Under the pieces are notes generated by a model. The model saw nothing but the letters and a program-made list of their open reading frames with translations, did no database searches and was not told the origin of the DNA. Positions 8,346 to 15,700 of a stretch of DNA of 21,351 bases are shown one piece after another. Source of the DNA: Actinomycetota bacterium (GTDB lineage: Bacteria > Actinomycetota > Actinomycetes > Streptosporangiales > Streptosporangiaceae). The number at the start of each line of letters is the position of its first letter. The first letter of the stretch is position 1. The DNA lies in contig QGUZ01000060.1 of the NCBI GenBank assembly GCA_003242605.1, positions 1 through 21,351 of the forward strand, written 5' to 3'. Both the position numbers and the translations under genes were made by a program.

Positions 8346-8359
8346 TGCATACCTATGCA
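8346..8359. promoter_or_regulatory. Probable ArgR operator (ARG box) upstream of argC
   Basis: TGCATACCTATGCA: perfect 6-bp arms TGCATA/TATGCA around CC, 20-34 bp before the argC start. TGCA-type half sites are characteristic of actinobacterial ARG boxes, and the cognate repressor is encoded in the same operon. Two further half-site-like copies, ATGCAACAG at 8389-8397 and 8409-8417, are spaced 20 bp (about two helical turns) and may be weaker sites. Confidence 0.7.
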
Positions 8360-8365
8360 TCACAA

Positions 8366-8394
8366 CTTATGTTCTTGCCGTTAAGAGTATGCAA
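8366..8394 (-). promoter_or_regulatory. Candidate argC promoter
   Basis: On the minus strand TTGCAT (8394-8389) and CATAAG (8371-8366) are separated by 17 bp. The -10 is imperfect. The ARG box would then lie just after the transcription start and a TGCAT half-site would overlap the -35, which fits repression. Predicted by eye only. Confidence 0.4.
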
Positions 8395-8449
8395 CAGCCG
8401 GGATGGCCATGCAACAGGCGGGGGAGGGACATTTCACCTCTGGTCTACA

Positions 8450-8465
8450 TACCAACCGGTCGGTA
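8450..8465. promoter_or_regulatory. TetR-type operator in front of the acyl-CoA ligase
   Basis: TACCAACCGGTCGGTA is a 16-bp palindrome with one mismatched pair, centred on CCGG, 45-60 bp before the ligase ATG. Palindromes of the ACCxACCGGTxGGT kind are typical TetR-family operators near acyl-CoA genes in actinobacteria (family knowledge). TACATA and TACTCT stand next to it as possible -10 elements. No TetR gene is in this window. Confidence 0.5.
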
Positions 8466-8509
8466 CTCTGGCGGGTGATCAGCCTGGTCCCCGCGGAGGT
8501 CGACACGCC

Positions 8510-10186
8510 ATGAGTACCTCCTCCCCCGAGGCCGTGCTCACCGCCCCCGGTCAGCTGTTCGAGATGGCCGAGGTCGAGGTGCGCGGCGCCGTGATCCGCA
8601 CCTGGAAGCACGCCCCGCTCCACTTCCCCGCGGTGCTCGAGGCGACCCGCGGGCACGGGGCGAAGGACTTCATCGTCTACGAGGACGAACGGCTCAGCTA
8701 CGAGGACCACTACCGGCGCGCCGCCACGCTCGCCCGCCGCCTCGCCGAGGAGTACGGCGTGGCCAAGGGCGACCGGGTGGCGATCGCGATGCGCAACCTG
8801 CCCGAGTGGATCGTGTCGTTCTCGGCGGCGCTCGCCGCCGGGGCGATCGCCGTACCGCTCAACGCCTGGTGGACGCAGGCCGAGCTGGAGTACGGCCTGG
8901 CCGACTCGGGGGCGAAGGTGCTCATCGCCGACGGCGAGCGGGCCGCCCGGCTGCACGGCTCCGACCTCGCGGCCCGGCTCATCGTGACCCGGGCCGACGG
9001 GTGGGAGCTGCCGCCGGGGGCACGCCTGCTCGACGAGGTGCTCGGCGAGGTGCCCGCCGACGCGACGCCGCCCGCGGTCGAGGTCGGCCCGGAGGATCCG
9101 GCCACGATCTTCTACACCTCCGGCACCACCGGGCACCCCAAGGGCGCGCTCGGCAGCCACCGCAACCTCGCCCAGGCGCCGATGAGCGTGGCCTACGCGC
9201 TGGCGCGCACCCGCGCCCGGTCCGGCGCCGAGCCGTACGGCGGCCTGAGCGGCCGGCGGGTCACGCTGCTCACCGTGCCGCTGTTCCACGCCACCGGCTG
9301 CTTCGCCGCGATGGTCCCGACGATGTTCTCCGGCGGCACGCTCGTGCTCATGCACAAGTGGGACCCGGAGCGGGCGCTCCAGCTCATCGAGCGGGAGCGG
9401 GTCACCACGATGACCGGGGTGCCCACCAACGCCTGGCAGCTGCTCTCCCACCCCAGCCTGGACAAGTACGACATCTCCAGCCTCGGCGGGGTGGGCTACG
9501 GCGGCGCGCCCGCCCCGCCCAAGCTGCTCGAGCGGCTCACCACCCGGCTGCCGAGCCGGAGCGCCTCCAACGGGTACGGCATGACCGAGACGACCGCGCT
9601 CGCGATCATCAACAGCGGGCCGGACTACGTGGCCAAGCCCGACTCCATCGGGCTGCCGATCGCGGTGTGCGACGTGAAGATCTGCGGGCCCGGCGGCGAG
9701 GAGCTGCCGCCCGGCGAGGTCGGCGAGCTGTGCCTGCGCGGCCCGAACGTGATCATGGGCTACTGGAACCGGCCGGAGGCCACCGCCGAGACGTTCATCG
9801 ACGGCTGGGTGCACACCGGCGACCTCGCCCGCGTCGACGACGAGGGGTTCGTCTACGTCGTCGACCGGGCCAAGGACATGGTGATCCGCGGCGGCGAGAA
9901 CGTGTACTGCGCCGAGGTCGAGGCCGCCCTCTACGAGCACCCGGCGGTCGACGAGGCCGCGGTGATCGGCATCCCGCACGAGGAGCTCGGCGAGGAGGTC
10001 GGCGCGGTGGTACGGCTCGCCCCCGGGGCCTCGGCCGGCCCGGAGGAGCTGCGCGCCTTCCTCCGCGAGCGGCTCGCGTACTTCAAGGTGCCGACCCGGT
10101 TCTGGTTCCGGGACGGCGAGCTGCCGCGCAACCCGGCCGGCAAGCTGCTCAAGCCCCGGCTGCGCCAGGAGGTGCTCGGCGCCTGA
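8510..10186 (+). CDS. Acyl-CoA ligase (class I adenylate-forming enzyme)
   Basis: ATP-dependent activation of a carboxylic acid to its CoA thioester through an acyl-adenylate. 558 residues. All core motifs are present: the phosphate loop YTSGTTGHPKG (202-212), NGYGMTETTA (354-363), GWVHTGDLARVDDEGFVYVV with the ATP-ribose Asp, DRAKDMVIRGGENVY (hinge and C-terminal domain) and the catalytic lysine in NPAGKLLK (Lys545). The substrate cannot be read from sequence; fatty or aromatic acids are the usual choices. I chose the ATG at 8510 because GGAGG lies 10 bases upstream and the open frame before it overlaps argC in antisense. It is divergent from argC and preceded by a TetR-type palindrome, so it is probably induced by its acid or CoA ester (inference). 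A strong hairpin follows. Confidence 0.92.
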   Translation: MSTSSPEAVLTAPGQLFEMAEVEVRGAVIRTWKHAPLHFPAVLEATRGHGAKDFIVYEDERLSYEDHYRRAATLARRLAEEYGVAKGDRVAIAMRNLPEWIVSFSAALAAGAIAVPLNAWWTQAELEYGLADSGAKVLIADGERAARLHGSDLAARLIVTRADGWELPPGARLLDEVLGEVPADATPPAVEVGPEDPATIFYTSGTTGHPKGALGSHRNLAQAPMSVAYALARTRARSGAEPYGGLSGRRVTLLTVPLFHATGCFAAMVPTMFSGGTLVLMHKWDPERALQLIERERVTTMTGVPTNAWQLLSHPSLDKYDISSLGGVGYGGAPAPPKLLERLTTRLPSRSASNGYGMTETTALAIINSGPDYVAKPDSIGLPIAVCDVKICGPGGEELPPGEVGELCLRGPNVIMGYWNRPEATAETFIDGWVHTGDLARVDDEGFVYVVDRAKDMVIRGGENVYCAEVEAALYEHPAVDEAAVIGIPHEELGEEVGAVVRLAPGASAGPEELRAFLRERLAYFKVPTRFWFRDGELPRNPAGKLLKPRLRQEVLGA

Positions 10187-10189
10187 GGC

Positions 10190-10227
10190 CCGCCGCCGCG
10201 GCCATCCGCCTGCGGCCGCGGCGGCGG
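10190..10227 (+). terminator. Hairpin downstream of the acyl-CoA ligase
   Basis: CGCCGCCGCGGCC (10191-10203) pairs perfectly with GGCCGCGGCGGCG (10214-10226), plus one more C-G pair outside, around a 10-nt loop, starting 4 nt after the stop. There is no T-tract, which is common for actinobacterial terminators. Confidence 0.6.
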
Positions 10228-10290
10228 CCCGCTCCCGCCTCGCAACCGGGCCCGCCCGGCCCGGGGCACTCCCCCGGGCGTTCTCACGCT

Positions 10291-10308
10291 GCGGGACGAA
10301 TCTCCCGC
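10291..10308. promoter_or_regulatory. Inverted repeat upstream of the OsmC-like gene
   Basis: GCGGGA-CGAATC-TCCCGC, perfect 6-bp arms, 60-77 bp before the ATG at 10368. Could be an operator or a small hairpin; the regulator is unknown. Confidence 0.3.
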
Positions 10309-10367
10309 CATGCGGACATGCGCCCTAGTCTGGGACGCGCCGCATTCCGGTCGCGAGGAAAGGGTTC

Positions 10368-10739
10368 ATGATCGAGGCAACGGCTCTGGCGACGCCCTGG
10401 CAGGTCCGGTTCCGTTCCGGCACGCACGAGGGCGTCGCCGACACGTGCAAGGACGGGGTCGGCGGCGCGGCCGGGCTGCGCCCGCACGAGCTGCTGGAGG
10501 CCGCGCTCGCCAGCTGCATGACGATCACCGCGCGGCAGGCGCTCGCCGAGCTCGGCGAACCGGACGCCGAGGTGAGCGTGCGCGTCCACGTGGACCGCGC
10601 GCCCTCGGTGACCCGGTTCCGCTACGAGCTCATCCTCGATCCCGCCCACGAGCGCCACCGGCCCGTGATCATGGGCCGCCTGGCCACCTCGCCGGTCCGC
10701 ACCACGCTGAGCAACCTGCTCGTGTTCGAGGCCGTTTGA
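10368..10739 (+). CDS. OsmC-like family protein with only one family cysteine
   Basis: Small cytosolic alpha/beta protein, 123 residues, a little short for the family (about 130-145). OsmC and Ohr proteins reduce organic hydroperoxides with two cysteines. The first family motif is intact, RPHELLEAALASCMTITAR, with Cys50 at the start of the central helix. The second motif, normally a CPV-like segment near the C-terminus, reads TSPVRTTLSN here: the expected Cys is Ser108. The ATG at 10368 has GAGGAAAGG a few bases upstream. It has its own upstream region and ends only 3 bp from the stop of the convergent hydrolase gene. A classical two-cysteine peroxidase cycle is therefore unlikely; a one-cysteine mechanism or ligand binding are possible. 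Confidence 0.8.
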   Translation: MIEATALATPWQVRFRSGTHEGVADTCKDGVGGAAGLRPHELLEAALASCMTITARQALAELGEPDAEVSVRVHVDRAPSVTRFRYELILDPAHERHRPVIMGRLATSPVRTTLSNLLVFEAV

Positions 10740-10742
10740 GCC

Positions 10743-11849
10743 TCAGGCGAGGGTCTGCCACCAGCCGTCCACCGGCGGCGGGGAGGCGACGTCGACGGGC
10801 TCGCCCGGGCGGGGCACGGTGACGTCGACGCCGCGGGACTTCGCCTCGCGCCACAGCCGGTCGGCGGGCTCGGCCCACGGATGCGGGGCGAGGTTGAAGG
10901 TGGCCCAGTGCACCGGGAGCAGCAGCCGCCCGCCGAGGTCGAGGTGGGCGGTGACCGCCTCCTCCGGGGTCATGTGCACGTCCGGCCAGAGCGCGCTGTA
11001 GGCGCCGATCGGCATGAGGGTGAGGTCGAACGGCCCGTGCGCGGCGCCGATGCCGGCGAAGCCGTCGAAGTAGCCCGAGTCCCCGGCGTAGAAGGCACGG
11101 TGGCGGTGGCCGATGATCGCCCAGGAGCCCCACAGCGTGTCGTTGCGGCGCAGCGTGCGCCCGGAGAAGTGGCGGGCGGCGGTGGCGACGAACCGCAGCC
11201 CGGCCACCTTCGCCTCCTCCTCCCAGTCGAGCTCGACGATGCGCTCGGACGGCACGCCCCAGCGCTCCAGGTGGCCGCCGATGCCGAGCGGGACCACGAA
11301 CCGCGCCGCCTGGGTACGGCACAGCGCGCGGACGGTCGGCATGTCGAGGTGGTCGTAGTGGTCGTGCGAGATCACCACGGCGTCGACCGGCGGGAGGGCG
11401 TCGAGCGGCACCGGCGCGGGGTGCAGCCGCCGCGGCCCGGCGAACCGCACCGGCGAGGGCCGCCTGCTCCAGATCGGGTCGAGCAGCACCCGCCGCCCCT
11501 CGATCTCCAGCAGCACGCTCGAGTGGCCGTACCAGGTGGCCCGCAGCCCGTCGCGGGCGGGTTCCGGGACGGCGGACACCAGCGGCACCGGCCCGCGCGG
11601 CCGCCGCGACGCGAAGTCGCCGAGCTGCTTCACGACGACCGTGAAGCTCGGCCGTATCGGCACCGCCGCGGCCGACGGCGGGTTGTGGAACGCCCCGTCG
11701 CGGAAGTTCGGTGACCGCCGCACCCGCTCGGCCCGCGGCCCCGACGGCCGCCTGCCGAGGGAGGCCGGGAGATCCCGCAGCACGGCCCCCGCCGCCGCGG
11801 CGACCGCCCCGGCCACGAGCACGTTACGAACCGTACGGTTTACCGCCAT
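10743..11849 (-). CDS. Metallo-beta-lactamase-fold hydrolase, NAPE-PLD/UlaG-like (COG2220 type)
   Basis: Binuclear-metal hydrolase of the N-acylphosphatidylethanolamine phospholipase D-like group, 368 residues. Metal ligands are readable: HDHYDH at 162-167 (His162, His164, Asp166, His167), His227 in ARHFSGR, Asp257 in AGDSGYFD and His314 in PVHWATF. The N-terminus (NVLVAGAVAAAAGAVL, about 9-24) is a hydrophobic segment suggesting a membrane anchor or uncleaved signal. Residues 100-115 (ATWYGHSSVLLEI) are the usual first strands. The open frame reaches back to 12107, but the start at ATG 11849 gives the natural N-terminus; the ribosome site before it (GGGGTG) is weak. The substrate is unknown; phospholipid or lipid-amide hydrolysis is a family-based guess. 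The start codon lies between two copies of a palindrome. Confidence 0.87.
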   Translation of the reverse strand: MAVNRTVRNVLVAGAVAAAAGAVLRDLPASLGRRPSGPRAERVRRSPNFRDGAFHNPPSAAAVPIRPSFTVVVKQLGDFASRRPRGPVPLVSAVPEPARDGLRATWYGHSSVLLEIEGRRVLLDPIWSRRPSPVRFAGPRRLHPAPVPLDALPPVDAVVISHDHYDHLDMPTVRALCRTQAARFVVPLGIGGHLERWGVPSERIVELDWEEEAKVAGLRFVATAARHFSGRTLRRNDTLWGSWAIIGHRHRAFYAGDSGYFDGFAGIGAAHGPFDLTLMPIGAYSALWPDVHMTPEEAVTAHLDLGGRLLLPVHWATFNLAPHPWAEPADRLWREAKSRGVDVTVPRPGEPVDVASPPPVDGWWQTLA

Positions 11850-11892
11850 CCTGCACCCCGATTCATCGTCCGATTCCGATCGGTAAACCGAT
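11829..11892. promoter_or_regulatory. Paired CGGTTTACCG palindromes around the hydrolase start
   Basis: CGGTTTACCG occurs at 11836-11845 and its exact reverse complement CGGTAAACCG at 11881-11890, 45 bp apart centre to centre. The first overlaps a perfect palindrome AACCGTACGGTT (11829-11840) inside the first codons; the second is embedded in ATCGGT-AA-ACCGAT (11879-11892), 30-43 bp before the ATG. A CGGTTT half-site follows at 11900-11905. This looks like a two-site operator; the regulator is not in the window as far as I can tell. Confidence 0.5.
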
Positions 11893-11905
11893 CCCGGCCC
11901 GGTTT

Positions 11906-11939
11906 GCGTTCCCGCGCCCCGCGTGGGGCCCGGGAACGC
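11906..11939. other. Strong hairpin in the divergent region upstream of the hydrolase
   Basis: GCGTTCCCG (11906-11914) pairs with CGGGAACGC (11931-11939) and, inside, GCCCC (11916-11920) with GGGGC (11925-11929) around a GCGT tetraloop; a single C-C mismatch interrupts a 15-position stem. It lies 57-90 bp upstream of the hydrolase start, where a simple terminator would not be expected unless for a lost gene. Confidence 0.6.
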
Positions 11940-12033
11940 GGACCGGGCGTCCCGGGCTTCGCCGTTCGCCGGGACACCGGGCGGCGCCGCCGCCACGGGA
12001 GGACGTCCGGCGGACACGGTGCGGAGCGACCGC

Positions 12034-12610
12034 ATGACCGATCCGCGGATACCCGCCTGGCCACCTCCGTCGCCGCGGGGTTTCACCGCGGGCGACCTCG
12101 ATCGCATCCCCTGCCTGCCGGTCCACAGCGAGCCGATCGACGGGCGCCTGGTCCTCCCCCGCCCGCGAACGGAGTTTCACACCACCGTGCTCTCGCCGCT
12201 GGAGGCCGGCACGAGGCGTACCGCGTCGCCCGGCTTCCGGGTGCGCCGTGAGATGAGCGTGGTGCCGGGGCCCGGGACCGGCGCGAGCCCGGCCTCAGCG
12301 TCGTCCACGCCGAGGCGTACCAGGGCCCTGAGACGACCGCGTACCGGGCGGCGGACGTCGTCCTCGCCGTCGAGGTGGTCTTCCCCGGCTCACCGTCCGT
12401 GACCGGGAGTTCAAGCCGCACCGCTGCGCACGGGCCGGGATCCCGCATTTCCGGCGGGTCGAGCACGACGGCGGCCGCCCCGCCGTGCACGTCCATGCGC
12501 TCGGCCCGGCCGTCCTTGCCTACGTGCCGACCGGGGTGCACCGCGACCGGCTGCGGCTCGCCGTTCCCTCCCCCATCGACATCGACCTGACCGAGATCGA
12601 GCGCCGGTGA
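12034..12610 (+). pseudogene. Uma2-family (PD-(D/E)XK-like) protein, broken by two frameshifts
   Basis: The Uma2 family is an abundant actinobacterial and cyanobacterial group with a restriction-endonuclease-like fold and unknown function. Homology is continuous but spread over three frames. Frame 1 runs from ATG 12034 (MTDPRIPAWPPP, then EPIDGRLVLPRPRTEFHTTV and FRVRREMSVV); frame 3 from about 12279 (REPGLSVVHAEAYQGPE and AADVVLAVEVVFPGS); frame 2 from about 12395 (VRDREFKPHRCARAGIPHF, GRPAVHVHALG, then SPIDIDLTEIERR and TGA at 12608-12610). The first shift falls near 12258-12279, the second near 12385-12397. The conserved Asp of the EPD motif reads Gly. The substitution and two shifts argue for real decay rather than one sequencing error. 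No intact copy is in the window. Confidence 0.8.
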
Positions 12611-12651
12611 GGCCCGCGGCCGCGGACGAGAAGGATTGATCGATCCGGTCA

Positions 12652-12680
12652 TTGTCGGCCCCGGCAAGTGATCGTATTTT
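12652..12680 (+). promoter_or_regulatory. Candidate promoter for the penicillin-acylase-family gene
   Basis: TTGTCG (12652-12657), 17 bp, TATTTT (12675-12680), in a locally AT-rich stretch 46-74 bp before the ATG at 12726. A housekeeping sigma-type arrangement, read by eye. Confidence 0.45.
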
Positions 12681-12725
12681 CCTAGCAAAGGCCGAGCATG
12701 CCTCATGTTTTGTGGGGGTCCTCCC

Positions 12726-15700
12726 ATGCCCGCACCGCTCCCTCCCCTCCGCCGCGCGATCGCCGTGCTTTCCGTGGCCGCGCTCGCCGCGCTCGGGCTC
12801 CCCGTGCCGGCGGCGGCCGAAGCCGCGGCCCCGGCCGCCGCCGGGCACGCGGCCGCCACCGGGCACGCGGCCGCCACCGGGCACGCGGCCGCCACCGCCT
12901 TCTCCCCCGACGACTACTGCCTCGGCCAGTGCCTCGACATCCTGCCGCCGGGGCAGAACGGCAACGCCACGCTCGTCGACATCCTCGCCCACCAGGCCCT
13001 CGGCACGATGCCGAAGCACACCGGCGACCAGCTCGCCAAGTACGCGAGCCTGCTCGCCGGCTACAACGGGCTCACCGCGGACCGGCTTGAGCGGTTCTTC
13101 AACGACGCCTCCTTCGGCGTGCCGCCCGGGCAGGTGGCGAGCACGGTCAAGCCGCGCTCGGATGTGACGATCGTGCGGGACAAGGCGTACGGCATCCCGC
13201 ACATCACCGGCACCACCCGCGCCGGGACCATGTTCGGCGCCGGGTACGCGGCCGCGCAGGACCGGCTGTGGGTCATGGACCTGCTGCGGCACGTGGGCCG
13301 CGGCGAGCTCACCTCGTTCGCCGGTGGCGCCCCGGCCAACCGCGCGCTCGAGCAGAGCGTGTGGCGCAACTCGCCGTACACCGAGGCCGACCTGGAGGCG
13401 CAGGTGGAGCGGCTGCGGCGGATGGGGGACCGCGGGCGGCTGCTGTATGAGGACGTGACCGCCTACGTGGCCGGGATCAACGCCTACATCGACCGGTGCA
13501 TGGCGAACCGGAACTGCCCGGGCGAGTACGTGCTCACCGGCCACCTCGACGCGGTGACCAACAAGGGCGGCCCGAAGCACTTCACGGTCACCGACCTGAT
13601 CGCGATCGCCGGGGTGATCGGCGGCCTGTTCGGCGGCGGGGGCGGCGCGGAGATGCAGTCCGCGCTGGTCCGGGTCGCCGCGCGGGCCCGGTACGGCACG
13701 GCCGAGGGCGACCGGGTGTGGGAGGCGTTCCGCTCCCGCAACGACCCGGAGACCGTGCTCACCCTGCACGACGGCCAGAGCTTCCCGTTCGGCGACCCGC
13801 CCGCAAGCGCCACCGGCGTGGTGCTGCCCGACCCGGGCGCCCGCCCGGTCGACGTCACCGAGAACGAGACCGGCTCGGCGGTGGCGACCGATGCGGCCGC
13901 GGCCGCCGCGACCGGCCCGCCCGCGCTGCCGGAGCTCGCCGGGCTGATGGTGGACAACGCCCGGCCCGGCATGTCGAACGCCGTGGTGATCTCCGCGGCG
14001 AAGTCGGCGGACGGCCACCCGATCGCCGTGTTCGGCCCGCAGACCGGCTACTTCGCCCCGCAGCTGCTCATGCTGCAGGAGCTGTCCGGGCCGGGCATCC
14101 GGGCGCGCGGCGCCTCGTTCGCCGGGCTCAGCATGTACGTGCTGCTCGGCCGCGGGGTCGACTACGCGTGGAGCGCGACCTCCAGCCTGCAGGACATCAC
14201 CGACACCTACGCGCTCACGCTGTGCGAGCCGGACGGCACCACCCCCACCGTCGACTCCGACCACTACCTGCACGAGGGCCGCTGCGTCCCGATGGAGACG
14301 CTGCGCAAGACCAACTCCTGGAAGCCGACCGTCGCCGACCCCACCCCGGCCGGCTCGTACGACCTGGTGATCAAGCGCACCCGCTACGGCCTGGTCACCT
14401 GGCGCGGCACGGTGAACGGCGTGCCGACGGCGTTCACCACGCTGCGCTCCACCTACCGGCACGAGGCCGACTCGGCGATCGGCTTCCAGATGTTCAACGA
14501 CCCCGGCGAGATGGCCACGGCGGCCGACTTCATCGAGTCGGCGTCGCACGTCTCCTTCGCGTTCAACTGGTTCTACGTCAACGCCACGCAGGCGGCGTAC
14601 TTCATGTCGGGCGCCAACCCGGTCCGCTCCCCCGTCTCCGACCCGAACCTGCCGATGGTCGCCGACACGGCGCACGAGTGGTCGGGGTACGACCCGGAGA
14701 CCAACACCGCCGACTACCATCCGCCGTCGGCCCACCCGCAGGCGGTCGACCAGGACTACCTGGTGAGCTGGAACAACAAGCAGGCCAAGGATTACGGCGC
14801 GGCGGACGGCAACTTCAGCTTCGGCGCGGTGCACCGCGGCGACCTGCTCGACCGGCCGATCCGCGAGGCCCTCGCGAACGGCGGCAGGCTCGACCGGGCC
14901 GAGACCGTGCGGATCGTCGCCGAGGCGGCGGTGGTGGACCTGCGCGGCAGGCGGGTGCTGCCCGACCTGCTGCGCGTGATCGACTCCGCCCCGGTGACCG
15001 ACCCGGCGCTCGCCGACGCGGTGGCCCGGCTCCGCGCCTGGGAGCGGGCCGGCGCCAAGCGCGAGGAGACCTCCCCGGGCAGCCGCAGGTACGCCCACGC
15101 CGACGCGATCCGCATCATGGACGCCTGGTGGCCGAAGCTGGTCGCCGCCCAGTTCCGGCCGGGCCTCGGCGACGAGCTGTACCGGGCGCTGGTCGACGCG
15201 CTGCAGATCGACGAGCCGCCGTCGGGCCTGATGCGGGGCGACGTCACCGACCTGCCGGTGTCGGCGAACGAGGCGCAGCCGCACCGCGGGTCGGCGTTCC
15301 AGTTCGGCTGGTGGGGCTACGTGAGCAAGGACCTGCGCGCGGTGCTCGGCGACCCGGTGCAGGCGCCGCTGCCGCGCCGGTTCTGCGGGGACGGCACCGT
15401 CGCCGGGTGCCGGGCGGTGCTGCTTGACAGCCTCGCCGACGCGCTCGCCGAGCCGGCCACGGTCACCTACCCGGGCGACGAGGTGTGCGCGGCGGGCGAC
15501 CAGTGGTGCGCCGACGCGGTGCGCCAGGCGCCGCTCGGCGGCATCGGGCACCCGCTGATCTCCTGGCAGAACCGGCCCACCTACCAGCAGGTGGTGTCGT
15601 TCCCGGCCCGCCGCGGCGAGGAGGTCGGCAACCTCGCCAAGGGCGCGGCCGCGACCGCGTCCAGCCGGGAGAACCTGCTCCACCCGCCCGGCAAGGCGGT

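Noticed and set aside
12705..12725. Upstream ATG of the acylase gene
   Set aside because: It adds FCGGPP before the signal peptide and has no ribosome site at a proper distance, whereas 12726 has GGGGG 7 bases upstream.
12843..12896. Possible CRISPR-like or mobile-element repeat
   Set aside because: The units are directly adjacent without spacers and encode an in-frame peptide repeat, so it is a simple coding minisatellite.
12411..15683. Open frame of 1090 codons on the minus strand opposite the acylase gene
   Set aside because: Low-complexity Arg/Gly/Val/His-rich translation without motifs; it is a mirror of GC-rich third positions in the plus-strand gene, whose family features are unmistakable.
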